A stretch of 31,607 nt of DNA from Avimonoglobus sp965151315 (GCA_965151315.1 CBCTZG010000033.1:1-31607); one strand, 5' to 3'. Positions 22,348 through 30,846 are shown, numbered from the stretch's first letter. Made by a program: numbers and translations. Notes: generated by a model not told the origin, from the letters alone.

Positions 22348-24230
22348 AGCACCACCCTGTCTTTCTCGTTAGAAATATTCACACCGCTTTGGAGAATACC
22401 CAGGTAGATCCAGAACATCAGCACCATGCGGAAATTGTACCACAAATTCTCCGCCATTCCCTGGAATAAAAAGCCTGCCAGCGCGCCGGCCATAGCCAGC
22501 GTCACCGTCCGGATCAAGGAGGATTTCTCCCGCACCAGGGTAATTTGCTGAAATGCCGTTAGAATAATGGCCAGGAAGACCAGCAGTCCAAAAATCCCCA
22601 TTTCTACAACCCACTGGATGTAAAAATTGTGGGAGTGGAGGGCAAAGCCTGCGCCGTTTAAGGCGTAGCCGGGATAGATTTTCTCAAACGCCGCCGTCCC
22701 GATCCCGATCCCGCTCATCCAGTAATCCCGGGCAATCCGGAAGGACGCCACCCAAACGGACACCCGGTACGCTGTGGAAGAGTCCTGCAAATTTCCAATA
22801 CTGGTGATCCGGTTTAAAATGCTGGCCGGCAGCACAGACGGCATCAGCAGAAGGCCGATAACACAAACGATCAGCCAACGCCGGTCCCGGAGCAGGATAA
22901 AGAACCCCAGGGCCAGGATCACGCCAACCCAAGCCCCCCGGGACCAGGTATATAACAGGCAGACGAACATAGCAATATTAACCAGCGTATAGACCAGCTT
23001 TTTCCCAGTTCCCCGGTTCTGCAAAAGCATAGCAAAGGCCACGGGGATCAACAGAATTAAATACTGTCCCAGAACATTGGGGTTATCAAAAGTGGAATAT
23101 ACCCGCGTTTTGATGTCCTCAAACATTTGGGCGTCCACCCAGCTCTGGGTCGTATCCGTACCGGAAAAGTTCTGGTATACGCCATACAGGGAAACCAGCG
23201 CCCCGCACAGGACAAACAGAATTAACAGAATATTCCAGGCAGAACGAGTTCTGACCGTGTTGACGATCAACGGAAACGCCAGGGTAAAGACCAGATAAAC
23301 CAGGAATATCTGAACGCTGCTGACCATCTCCACACTGGTAATGCTGGACAGGGCCGCTAACCCTAAAAACGCGGCAATCAGCATATTAAACGGCGTAACT
23401 ACATACTCCGCTTCCCGGTTGACTGCCAGCCGCAGAACAAAGGATACCACTGTAATGCCAATCAGCCCCACCATAGCCATGGTGGGCAGGAGAGGCGCCA
23501 AGATGACAAACAAAAACACGCCGATTTCTGTTTTCCACAAAATCAGGGTGACACCGGCCGCGGCGATGAGACTCAGTACCGCCGTCAGCGGGTGCAGATA
23601 TCCGACAAAGGCGCCCGCAAGCGCTGCCAGGACGGCGGCCAGCGGGAATGCCCGCAGATGATACAGTTTCTCTGCCGGATCGTCTGCGTTGTGGCTGTAG
23701 TAGGTAAAAAACCGCTGTATGCGGCCGGCAAAAAAGCTGCCGGCGATCAGGCAGGAAATGCTGCACCGAAATAGCAGAAGCAGACAAGACAGCACCGCTC
23801 CGCAGGCTGCTATAATAATATCCAGACGGCCAAAGCCCTTATGAAAAATTAAATTCACCGCAGCATATCCAATGAGCCCAAAAAGGCCTAACAGGCCGTA
23901 TGTACGCAGGGGCACATTGAACAGGTTGGCAAACAAATTCCGAAAATTACTTCCATCCCGCCACGCTTCCAGCCGGCCGCCCAGGGCGCCGCCAATCCGC
24001 CGCAGAAGCCTAACCGGAGACATCACGATTTGGTAGGCCACGCTATGACGCCAATACCGCCCAGTCATAAACCGGCGGGTAAAAAGCTGGATCAAAACGC
24101 TGCTGCCGGCATATTGTTTAAAATAATTGCAGATCCGGTCAATCAGCCGCTCAATTCCGCTGTTATTATAAAATTCCGCGAGACCTTGGAAAAACCAAAT
24201 AAAAAAATGAATAATCACGCTATTTTTCAA
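22344..24230 (-). CDS. O-antigen ligase / Wzy-like polysaccharide polymerase
   Basis: The 628-aa polytopic protein has about twelve membrane helices and a Wzy_C/O-antigen-ligase core in its second half. YTWSRGAWVGV near residue 425 has the conserved arginine, and HSHNFYIQWVVEMGIFG near 530 has the catalytic-type histidine. It would polymerise or ligate a lipid-linked glycan outside the membrane. The first 170 residues form an extra basic, partly amphipathic N-terminal region unlike short WaaL proteins. The start is a TTG, supported by AAAGGAGG 8 nt upstream, and it overlaps the end of murJ by 11 nt. It ends ATGA-overlapped with the GT4 gene. Confidence 0.9.
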   Translation of the reverse strand: MKNSVIIHFFIWFFQGLAEFYNNSGIERLIDRICNYFKQYAGSSVLIQLFTRRFMTGRYWRHSVAYQIVMSPVRLLRRIGGALGGRLEAWRDGSNFRNLFANLFNVPLRTYGLLGLFGLIGYAAVNLIFHKGFGRLDIIIAACGAVLSCLLLLFRCSISCLIAGSFFAGRIQRFFTYYSHNADDPAEKLYHLRAFPLAAVLAALAGAFVGYLHPLTAVLSLIAAAGVTLILWKTEIGVFLFVILAPLLPTMAMVGLIGITVVSFVLRLAVNREAEYVVTPFNMLIAAFLGLAALSSITSVEMVSSVQIFLVYLVFTLAFPLIVNTVRTRSAWNILLILFVLCGALVSLYGVYQNFSGTDTTQSWVDAQMFEDIKTRVYSTFDNPNVLGQYLILLIPVAFAMLLQNRGTGKKLVYTLVNIAMFVCLLYTWSRGAWVGVILALGFFILLRDRRWLIVCVIGLLLMPSVLPASILNRITSIGNLQDSSTAYRVSVWVASFRIARDYWMSGIGIGTAAFEKIYPGYALNGAGFALHSHNFYIQWVVEMGIFGLLVFLAIILTAFQQITLVREKSSLIRTVTLAMAGALAGFLFQGMAENLWYNFRMVLMFWIYLGILQSGVNISNEKDRVVL

Positions 24231-25767
24231 GTCCTGCGCCTCCTTTAAAAATCATCCGGATTTCTTCTGCGCCGATGCAGTATCCGCATACGGCATACAC
24301 GATCACGCCCGCCGCGCCGCAGGCCAGACATAGGATCATCCGTCCGCTGAAGCCCGCCGGCACCCTATCCTGCAAAAACCAATACAAGAGCAGTACCGCA
24401 CCGGCCATCACCACAGCAGACAAAAAAATTTTCCCCAGATCCAGCCAGTCCGCCCGGGACAAAAACCGCCCCCGCTGCCGGCGCATGCAGATATAATTGA
24501 GCGCGGCGTTAATGGTAGAGCCGCCGGCCGTAGCCAGGGCCAGTCCGCCCAGGCCCCAAATATCCGACAAGATATAGGCGAAAATAATATTCGCGCCCAT
24601 ACTGATCACCGCATTGATCATCGGTGTTTTGGAGTTCTGCATTGAGAAAAACGCCTTTGACAGCACCTCATTAACAGAAAATCCAATCATGCCCACAGAA
24701 TAACAAGACAGGGCAATGCCCGTAAGCCGGGCGTCTTCCGCCGAAAAATTCCCCCGCTGGTAAATCACGCTGATAATGGGCTGGCCCAAAATAATGAACC
24801 CCGCCATCAGCGGCAGGATCACCGCCGCAACCGACCGCAGGGACATAGTGATCAGCCCGTCCGTCTCCGCCTGGTCCTGGGCTGCGTTAGCCCGGGAAAG
24901 CTTCGGGAAGATCAGATTGGTAACCACAAAGGAAAACACACCCACCACCACTATATACAGCCGGTTGGCATATTCCAGCATAGCCACCGACCCCGCCATC
25001 CCGGAAGCGATCCGGGTATTGACAATGGAATACAGCGGCTGCACCCAGGTGCTTACCAGCATAGGGCCCGCCAGAAGCAGAGCCGCCTTGATATTTTCAT
25101 CCCGCAGCCGCAGGGAGGGCCGGAACCGGAATGAAAACCGCTTCAAGGCCGGGATCTGGATCAGCACCTGCAAACTCCAGGAAACCAGCATAGCCACCGC
25201 CAGGCCGTGTACGCCGAACCGTTTCCCGAATAGGGGGAAATAGAGAATGACCGCCACATTGGAAACCAGGCTCATGACCGCCGGGATATTGAACTCCCCA
25301 AAGGACTGCAGGATCCCCACAAAGGAAAACGCCAGCCCGGTAAAAATGATCATTGGGAACATGATGCTGGACAACTCACTGGCCAGCTGGTGGGTCTGGG
25401 CGTCAAAGTCCGGGGCCAGGAACCGGATCAGCGGGCTGGCAAACAAGATCCCGAAAACAGTGATCAGCACCGTGACCAAAAGCACCATACCGATAAATTT
25501 GTTGGCAAACTGCATTGCCTCTTTTTTGTCCTTTTTCTCCAAAAGGCTGTTAAAAACGGGGATAAAGGACGCGGAGATCACCCCGCCGATCACAATGTCA
25601 AAGAGTGTGGTCGGCAGTTTTGTCGCCGTTACATAGGCCTCCCCCTGATACCCGGTGGCGAAATAGGCCGCAATAAGCATATCCCGCACTAGGCCGCATA
25701 TTTTCGCCAAAAGCGTGGCCGCCGCCATAAACCCGGCGGTCTTCAGCATTTTTCCATTCAAGCCCAA
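24220..25767 (-). CDS. murJ: MurJ-type lipid flippase
   Basis: The 515-aa protein has about 14 membrane helices and belongs to the MOP-superfamily MurJ/MviN group. The opening KTAGFMAAATLLAKICGLVRDMLIAAYFATG carries the conserved GLVRD arginine; ISASFIPVF and VIYQRGNFS are also family motifs. It flips lipid-linked precursors across the membrane. Being in a wall-polysaccharide operon, it may move the polysaccharide unit rather than lipid II. The start is a TTG with AAGGAG 9 nt upstream; the nearest ATG (25749) is 27 nt from the site. It begins 3 nt after the csaB stop. Confidence 0.93.
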   Translation of the reverse strand: MGLNGKMLKTAGFMAAATLLAKICGLVRDMLIAAYFATGYQGEAYVTATKLPTTLFDIVIGGVISASFIPVFNSLLEKKDKKEAMQFANKFIGMVLLVTVLITVFGILFASPLIRFLAPDFDAQTHQLASELSSIMFPMIIFTGLAFSFVGILQSFGEFNIPAVMSLVSNVAVILYFPLFGKRFGVHGLAVAMLVSWSLQVLIQIPALKRFSFRFRPSLRLRDENIKAALLLAGPMLVSTWVQPLYSIVNTRIASGMAGSVAMLEYANRLYIVVVGVFSFVVTNLIFPKLSRANAAQDQAETDGLITMSLRSVAAVILPLMAGFIILGQPIISVIYQRGNFSAEDARLTGIALSCYSVGMIGFSVNEVLSKAFFSMQNSKTPMINAVISMGANIIFAYILSDIWGLGGLALATAGGSTINAALNYICMRRQRGRFLSRADWLDLGKIFLSAVVMAGAVLLLYWFLQDRVPAGFSGRMILCLACGAAGVIVYAVCGYCIGAEEIRMIFKGGAGLEK

Positions 25768-25770
25768 GCC

Positions 25771-26868
25771 CTAACACTCCTTATCCAAAAGCTCCACCGC
25801 GAATCTGGCGTTTTCCTCCGCCTTTTCCCGCAGAAGCGCCACATTCTTTTTCAGCTCCGCCCGGCACTGGTCATACTGCTCCATACAGCCGTCAATCAGC
25901 TTCTCCAGCTGCCCCGGCGCCAGGTTCTCCGCCGGCAGATACCGGCGCTGCTCCATATAGTCCATGACCCCAGTAATTTTCGGATCATATACCAGTCCGA
26001 TGACCGGGACCTCCTGGGCCGCCGCGTAGATCAAGCTGTGAAGCCGCATCCCAATGCACAAGGTCATCTCTCCGAATACCGACAGAAGCGCCGGGATCTC
26101 CATATCCGCCTGCAATAGGCAGCCCTGGGTTTGCAGCTTGTCCATAATCTGCCGGGCCAGCGCTGTATCCTTTTGCTGCTGCATAGGCAGGAAAACCGGG
26201 TAAAACCCGTACTTTTCCGCCGCGTAATCCACACTCTTGGCAACAGTCCGCGCAAAATCCGCCGAAAGCCCCCGCCAAGGCCGCACGCAAATACCCAGCA
26301 GCTTTTTGCCCGCCGGTACGCCCGCGCCTTCTAAAATCCGCCGGGCTTGGGCCCCGTCTGCCGCCTCCAGCGCAAAGGCCGGGTCTGCCGTCAGCCGGAT
26401 ATCCGGGTCGGACACGCCTATGGCGTATAAAGCGTCGTAGGACATTGGATCCCGGAGGGTGATCAGATCGACCCGGTTTAAAACCCGCCTTGTCCGGGGG
26501 ATATTTTCATCTTTCAACGGGCCAATGCCGTTGGAATAAAGCATCACCTTTTTCCCAAACAGCTTAGCCGCCGAAATGATCGTCAAATAATATAAGAGCG
26601 ATTTCGTGCTTGTCCCATCCTGGATCAGTGTGCCGCCGCCGGAAATCACCATCCGGCACCGAAACAGGGCCCATAGGACAGAGAACAGGTTCATCCGGTT
26701 AATGGCCTTTACACCGTATACCGCCGTGGTTTCCTTCGGATTACGGGACAGGACTACGATTTGGACATCCCTTTTATATTTTTTCAGGTCATTGGTAATG
26801 GCCCGCAGCAGGGCATCGTCGCCGCTGTTTTTAAATCCGTAATAGCCGGAAATCAAGACCTCATTCAT
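25771..26868 (-). CDS. csaB: Polysaccharide pyruvyl transferase CsaB
   Basis: The 365-aa protein fits CsaB. Signatures are ISGYYGFKNSGDDALLRA at the start, a VISGGGTLIQD motif near residue 74, SNGIGPL near 112, and GMRLHSLIYAAAQEVPVIGLVYDPK near 270. It transfers pyruvate from PEP to a secondary cell-wall polysaccharide, creating the ligand for SLH-domain surface proteins. The C-terminus is a charged helix. It lies between the first GT4 gene and murJ. A GGAAAGGAATGAGGGC stretch precedes the ATG. Confidence 0.95.
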   Translation of the reverse strand: MNEVLISGYYGFKNSGDDALLRAITNDLKKYKRDVQIVVLSRNPKETTAVYGVKAINRMNLFSVLWALFRCRMVISGGGTLIQDGTSTKSLLYYLTIISAAKLFGKKVMLYSNGIGPLKDENIPRTRRVLNRVDLITLRDPMSYDALYAIGVSDPDIRLTADPAFALEAADGAQARRILEGAGVPAGKKLLGICVRPWRGLSADFARTVAKSVDYAAEKYGFYPVFLPMQQQKDTALARQIMDKLQTQGCLLQADMEIPALLSVFGEMTLCIGMRLHSLIYAAAQEVPVIGLVYDPKITGVMDYMEQRRYLPAENLAPGQLEKLIDGCMEQYDQCRAELKKNVALLREKAEENARFAVELLDKEC

Positions 26869-26904
26869 GCCCTCATTCCTTTCCGATTTGATTTCAATAA
26901 ACGA

Positions 26905-28026
26905 CTATTTCTTTAAAACAGCCTGATACGCCTTTTCGGTATCGTCCGTCATCTTCCGGACAGAATATTCCTTCTGGATCAACTCCCGGCCGAACTTTCC
27001 AAGGGCCTGCTGCTCTTCCTCCCACATGCCAAAGAAGTTGCCGATCTCCTGGGCCAAAACCGCTTCTTCTGAAGCCGGGCAGCCCCGGCAGCAGAAATTG
27101 GTACTGACGGCTAAGTCCAGCTTGTCCGGGGTAAACAGGCCGATATATCCCTCATTGCCGGCAATGATCGTTGGCTTTGCCTCCGCCATCGCCTCCAAGG
27201 CCGCCCGGGACACGCCTACAAACAGCTTTGCCGGCGCGATCAGCCGATTGATATCTGTCCGGGGGCCGGTCAGGCGGATCGCCTCCCGGCCCAGCTGTCC
27301 ATTGGCCTGCCGGGCCAGATTAGAAACGGCTTCAAAATCGTTGCCCCCGCCGACGATCACCAGCCGCAGGTTTTCAATAATCCCATCCAGCCGCGGAATC
27401 ACATTGATCAGCTGCCGGGCCACCAGGCTCCGGTCCGCGTCCATCCGACTGACATATACGATGGTATTGTCCGTATCGGCCAGGCCCAGCTCCGCCTGCA
27501 CCGCCTGCTTGTCCAGTTCCGGAGAAAACTTGTCCGTATCAATGCCGTTAATGGTTACATAAATATGCTCCGCCGGGATTTTATAGTTGTCCATCAAATA
27601 CTGCTTGATATCCTGGCTGACAGCGATCGTCCGCTGGCCCCAATCCGTAATGTATTTCAGCCCATATTTAGTGCTGAATACCCAGTGGGCCGTGGTCACA
27701 AACGGGAAGCCCATGGATTTTTGGATTCTTCCTAAAATAAAGGAGGGGATTCGGGCATGGGAATGCACCAGCTCGATCTTTTCCTCCCGGATGATCGACT
27801 TCAAACGCTTCCAAGCCTGGATTACATTTTTCGGGTTTTTGTTCTGCAGCGGCACCGTATAATGCTTGATCCCCGCCGCCTCCAGCTCCTGGACATACAC
27901 GCCGCCGTTGGAGGTCACGACCACATGATAGCCTCTTTTTTTCAGTTCCTTTGCCAGCTCCACCACATGGGTTTCCGCCCCGCCGATATCCAGCTGCATC
28001 AACGACAGCATTACATTACATTTCAT
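26905..28026 (-). CDS. GT4-family glycosyltransferase, first gene of the envelope operon
   Basis: The 373-aa GT-B protein opens LSLMQLDIGGAETHVVELAKEL, a classic GT4 acceptor-domain loop. Its donor domain has VIVGGGNDFEAVSNLA and an E-x7-like block (SRAALEAMAEAKPTIIAGNEGYIGLF). It carries an unusual CCRGC cluster near residue 312. It resembles GT4 enzymes that act on lipid-linked acceptors, but the substrate is not readable. A GGAGAG...GGGGA region precedes the ATG. It is the first of seven co-directional genes extending to 20255, behind the promoter at 28088-28116. Confidence 0.92.
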   Translation of the reverse strand: MKCNVMLSLMQLDIGGAETHVVELAKELKKRGYHVVVTSNGGVYVQELEAAGIKHYTVPLQNKNPKNVIQAWKRLKSIIREEKIELVHSHARIPSFILGRIQKSMGFPFVTTAHWVFSTKYGLKYITDWGQRTIAVSQDIKQYLMDNYKIPAEHIYVTINGIDTDKFSPELDKQAVQAELGLADTDNTIVYVSRMDADRSLVARQLINVIPRLDGIIENLRLVIVGGGNDFEAVSNLARQANGQLGREAIRLTGPRTDINRLIAPAKLFVGVSRAALEAMAEAKPTIIAGNEGYIGLFTPDKLDLAVSTNFCCRGCPASEEAVLAQEIGNFFGMWEEEQQALGKFGRELIQKEYSVRKMTDDTEKAYQAVLKK

Positions 28027-28087
28027 TTCGATCCCCTACTCTCCTTTTTTGGCCGCGGCCGCCCGCGGAATGAGATATATACTTATT

Positions 28088-28116
28088 ATTATACTTGATG
28101 ATCCATAAAATAGCAA
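28088..28116 (-). promoter_or_regulatory. SigA-type promoter of the seven-gene envelope operon
   Basis: On the minus strand, TTGCTA (28111-28116) and a consensus TATAAT (28088-28093) are separated by 17 nt. The leader to the ATG at 28026 is about 55 nt and contains a GCGGCCGC-type GC block. Confidence 0.78.
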
Positions 28117-28134
28117 GTTTTTTAAATGAAAAAG

Positions 28135-28158
28135 CGGCAGATTTTTCAGTTTCTGCCG
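28135..28158. terminator. Hairpin with T-tracts on both sides
   Basis: A 7-bp stem (CGGCAGA with TCTGCCG), extended by a G-T pair and A-T pairs, has TTTTTTG downstream on the plus strand and TTTTTC on the minus strand. In the minus direction it is the first terminator-like structure I see after sigF, so it may end the spoIIA transcript after crossing the small plus-strand gene. In the plus direction there is no gene to terminate. Confidence 0.7.
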
Positions 28159-28265
28159 TTTTTTGTTTTTATTCATTCTAAGAGAATACGCCGGATTTGT
28201 GTAACGGATTATGTCAACTCTACATATTCTATATTATAGTCTTGGGCATGAAAGGAGGAAGCGCC

Positions 28266-28538
28266 ATGTATGCGTATTTAAAAATTATCAACAGCACCAG
28301 CTATCCGGTAATCTCCGTGGAGGAAGACGGCCAAAACCTGGCCGGCCAGATCCTGGCCGGGGAATGCTCGCCGCTCTATCCCGTGGGCGCCGGCAGTCTG
28401 GCCCTGCTGGTACGCCAGCACACCGACAGGCCGTTTTTAAGCATCTGGATGGCCATTGCGCCAGAAACACAAAAAACGCTGGTCATCGAAGACGAGACCG
28501 CCTATTTTGCCCGGACTAATCCCCTGCCAAATCCTTAA
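28266..28538 (+). CDS. 90-aa protein, convergent with and overlapping sigF
   Basis: The 90-aa reading has a very good site (AAAGGAGGAAGCGCC) before the ATG at 28266; the in-frame extension to 28197 lacks one. The sequence is KIINSTSYPVISVEEDGQNL near the start, then LAGECSPLYPVGAGSLALLV and an acidic TLVIEDETAYF block. The pattern of short beta strands resembles a single shortened DUF4397-like beta-sandwich, but this is a weak impression. It has no signal peptide. Its last 23 nt overlap the end of sigF on the other strand, and a spoIIA transcript running to 28135 would be antisense to all of it. A weak TATTAT box lies near 28232-28237. Confidence 0.65.
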   Translation: MYAYLKIINSTSYPVISVEEDGQNLAGQILAGECSPLYPVGAGSLALLVRQHTDRPFLSIWMAIAPETQKTLVIEDETAYFARTNPLPNP

Positions 28539-29232
28539 GACGCTGTAAGCAAGCCTTTTCAATCCTCGATATCTGTACCTGAGACACACCTATGATCTTG
28601 GCGGTTTCACTCTGGGTTTTCCCCCGGAAATAACGTAAAACTAAGATCTGCCGCTCCCGGCTGCTGAGTGTGCCCAGCAAGTCCTCCACCAAGATCCGGT
28701 CAATGACCGCGCCTTCCCGGTCAGCGGCCGGCACTTTTTCCAAAAGGCTGGTTTCGCCGCCGTCCCGATCGCTGATTCCCGCGTTTAACGAGGCCGGCGG
28801 CGCCGCGGCGTCAAAGGCCGCCAGCAGATCTTCCACCGTCACCCCGCTTTCCCGGGCAATCTCCTGTATGGTTGGCTCCCGGCCTGTTTTTTTGCGCAGG
28901 GCTTCCTCCGCCCGCCATCCCTTCATGGCGTTTTCTTTCAGGCTCCGGCTGATCTTAACCGGCCCGTCGTCCCGCAAAAACCGTTTGATCTCCCCCATAA
29001 TCATGGGCACCGCGTATGTAGAAAATTTTACACCAAAGGCCGTGTCAAATTTTTGGACAGCCTTTACCAGCCCCATAGCCCCCACCTGGGAAAGCTCCTC
29101 TAGCTCATAGCCCCGGTTGGCAAACCGCCGGACAATGCTCCACACGAGCCCCATATTTTCCTCGACAAGCCTGTCCCGGGCCAGCTTGTCCCCGTCCCGG
29201 ACACGCTCTAAAAGCATTGCGTTTTCATTCAT
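28516..29232 (-). CDS. sigF: RNA polymerase sporulation sigma factor SigF
   Basis: The 238-aa sigma-70 family protein contains region 2 (ENMGLVWSIVRRF, ELEELSQVGAMGLVKAVQKFD, KFSTYAVPMIMGEIKRFLRDDG), region 3 with a Gly-Val-containing helix-turn-helix, and region 4 (LSSRERQILVLRYF and SQVQISRIEKACLQRLKDL). Length and context identify forespore-specific SigF (SpoIIAC). It is held inactive by SpoIIAB and released by dephosphorylated SpoIIAA. Its ATGA start overlaps the spoIIAB stop by 4 nt. Its 3' end overlaps a plus-strand gene by 23 nt. Confidence 0.96.
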   Translation of the reverse strand: MNENAMLLERVRDGDKLARDRLVEENMGLVWSIVRRFANRGYELEELSQVGAMGLVKAVQKFDTAFGVKFSTYAVPMIMGEIKRFLRDDGPVKISRSLKENAMKGWRAEEALRKKTGREPTIQEIARESGVTVEDLLAAFDAAAPPASLNAGISDRDGGETSLLEKVPAADREGAVIDRILVEDLLGTLSSRERQILVLRYFRGKTQSETAKIIGVSQVQISRIEKACLQRLKDLAGD

Positions 29233-29648
29233 TTGCCGATTACCTTTGTCATCTTCACCCGGGTCCCCACGCCAATATGGCTGTCTACCTCCAGGGTATC
29301 CATAAAACTTTCCATAATGGCAAAGCCCATCCCAGACCGCTCCAGCTCCGGCTTCCCTGTGTACAGCGGCTCCCTGGCCAGGGCCACATCCTCGATTCCG
29401 CAGCCGTTATCAGATACGACAAACTCCACCGTATTGCCATGGATCCGGCCTTCCATCCGCACCATGCCCGCCATTTTATCATATCCATGGATAATAGCGT
29501 TGGTCACCGCCTCAGAAATCGCCGTTTTGATTTCCGCCAGTTCCTCCACCGTCGGATTCATTCCCGTAACAAACGCCGCCGCCACCATCCGGGCAAAGCC
29601 TTCATTGTTAGACTTATTTAAAAATTCGATATTCATAATGTTTTCCAT
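29229..29648 (-). CDS. spoIIAB: Anti-sigma F factor SpoIIAB
   Basis: The 139-aa reading starts at 29648 (MENIMNIEFLN), with AGGAAG about 10 nt upstream; a TTG ten codons earlier is in frame but unlikely. It is a GHKL-type serine kinase with N-box EAVTNAIIHGY, G1 box DNGCGI and G2 box ERSGMGF. It binds and inhibits SigF and phosphorylates SpoIIAA. It lies between spoIIAA and sigF in the standard order. Confidence 0.96.
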   Translation of the reverse strand: MENIMNIEFLNKSNNEGFARMVAAAFVTGMNPTVEELAEIKTAISEAVTNAIIHGYDKMAGMVRMEGRIHGNTVEFVVSDNGCGIEDVALAREPLYTGKPELERSGMGFAIMESFMDTLEVDSHIGVGTRVKMTKVIGK

Positions 29649-29674
29649 TTTTCGCACACTTCCTTTCCCGCCCG

Positions 29675-30010
29675 TCAAAGCATTTGCAGGGCTTCTTCCA
29701 GCGTGTCCGCCAGCCGGACAATTTTGTCGATGCCAGACATCACAATGATCCGCTTGATCTGCGGGCCGGCGCCGATAATCAGCACCCGGCCGCCTAAAGT
29801 CTTGGCAATTTTATACCGGCCCATGATTACGCCGATCCCAGACGAATCCATAAAAGTAACATTTCGGAAATCAAAGGCGATATTCCGGGCATTGGTAGAC
29901 TTGATCCGGGCGTCTGCCGCCTCCCGCACTCTAGCCGCCACATGATGGTCCAGCTCTCCGTCTATTTGCACCAGCAGCGTCCGTTTATCGCCGATCAGTT
30001 TTAACTCCAT
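29675..30010 (-). CDS. spoIIAA: Anti-anti-sigma factor SpoIIAA
   Basis: The 111-aa STAS-domain protein starts at 30010, with AAAGGAGG upstream; a 17-codon in-frame extension has no such site. FMDSSGIGVIMGRY contains Ser56, which corresponds to the Ser58 of Bacillus SpoIIAA that is phosphorylated by SpoIIAB. The unphosphorylated form captures SpoIIAB and frees SigF. It is first in the spoIIA operon, after a roughly 220-nt gap with a possible SigH-type promoter. Confidence 0.96.
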   Translation of the reverse strand: MELKLIGDKRTLLVQIDGELDHHVAARVREAADARIKSTNARNIAFDFRNVTFMDSSGIGVIMGRYKIAKTLGGRVLIIGAGPQIKRIIVMSGIDKIVRLADTLEEALQML

Positions 30011-30067
30011 CGCTTTTTCCTCCTTTGTAAGCTTTGCCGGCCCCGCCGGCAGTTTCTGCACTATTTA

Positions 30068-30095
30068 ATTTCGCCGGTTCCATCGGAATCCCCTT
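30068..30095 (-). promoter_or_regulatory. Possible SigH-type promoter of the spoIIA operon
   Basis: On the minus strand, AAGGGGATT (30087-30095) and GCGAAAT (30068-30074) are 12 nt apart. This resembles the SigH pattern RnAGGAwWW-N12-14-RnnGAAT with mismatches (GGGG for GGA, GAAA for GAAT). spoIIA operons of Bacillus are transcribed by SigH. The match is suggestive only, and no good SigA boxes were found in the same gap. Confidence 0.35.
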
Positions 30096-30228
30096 TGTTG
30101 AAAACAGGGAGCTTTTGCCGTTTTTTGGAAACCGTCCTGCAAAAAGCGACAATAAACCGTACCACCCCATGCGCCCAGGGAGCTTACAAGTCCAGACAAG
30201 CCTAGACGATGTTTTTCTCATAACGCAA

Positions 30229-30251
30229 AAACAGGTCTAAAAGACCTGTTT
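30229..30251 (-). terminator. Terminator with a stop codon in its loop region
   Basis: A 10-bp perfect stem (30229-30238 with 30242-30251, core ACAGGTC) has a 3-nt loop and five Ts following on the minus strand. The stop codon of the membrane-protein gene (30237-30239) lies at the junction of arm and loop, so the hairpin forms from the last codons of that gene. Confidence 0.85.
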
Positions 30252-30806
30252 AGGCATGGTATCAATCTGAAACACAATATCATAATATGGGTTTTTCTGT
30301 TCAATATTTACTAAAATACCTAGCCGTGTACCCGCCGCCTTGAGGGCTGCCTGATAATACGCCGGCGGTTTGGGCGCCGGCGCCGGCATATCAAAACGCA
30401 GCATTACCACCGGCCGGGAAAGCATCCCGCCGGATAGCGCCGGTTTTTTCTCCATCAGATATGCGTATTCCGCAGCAGGGAGCACAGTCTCCAGTATAGT
30501 AAAAAAACGCCGCACAGCCTCCCTCCGGCCAGTATCGCCAGCCGCGCCCCCGAAGACCGGCTGCAGAATCAACTGCTCTATTTCCGCCTCGCTGACTGGG
30601 AACGCCACGCTGATCCGGTCTGGTTCAATATTCAGACAGCCGATTCCCAGTCCCGCCGGCTTGTCCAGATCCGAGAACATCAGGCGCATACACAGCCGCA
30701 GCAGCATGCGAATGTCCCCGCCTGCCGCTGCCCGCCGGTGGCGGACATACCAGCAATAGAAAAAGGCTCCTGCGAGGACTACTCCCAGCCCAGTCAGCCA
30801 AACCAT
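30237..30806 (-). CDS. Uncharacterised single-pass membrane protein divergent from an XRE regulator
   Basis: The 189-aa reading begins at the ATG at 30806, 7 nt after GGGGG; an ATG two codons upstream is only 1 nt from it. One membrane helix lies at about 2-20 (VWLTGLGVVLAGAFFYCWYV), followed by a basic stretch (RHRRAAA), which suggests an outside-in topology with the bulk of the protein in the cytoplasm. The main domain is mixed alpha/beta, with a proline-rich PAPAPKPP hinge near 144 and a final strand NPYYDIVFQIDTMPK. No family was recognised. Its promoter (30869-30897) overlaps one of two palindromes shared with the divergent XRE gene, which suggests repression by that regulator. Confidence 0.7.
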   Translation of the reverse strand: MVWLTGLGVVLAGAFFYCWYVRHRRAAAGGDIRMLLRLCMRLMFSDLDKPAGLGIGCLNIEPDRISVAFPVSEAEIEQLILQPVFGGAAGDTGRREAVRRFFTILETVLPAAEYAYLMEKKPALSGGMLSRPVVMLRFDMPAPAPKPPAYYQAALKAAGTRLGILVNIEQKNPYYDIVFQIDTMPKQVF

Positions 30807-30846
30807 ATCCATTCCCCCTTTGGAAAGCTATGGAATAAAATTACAA

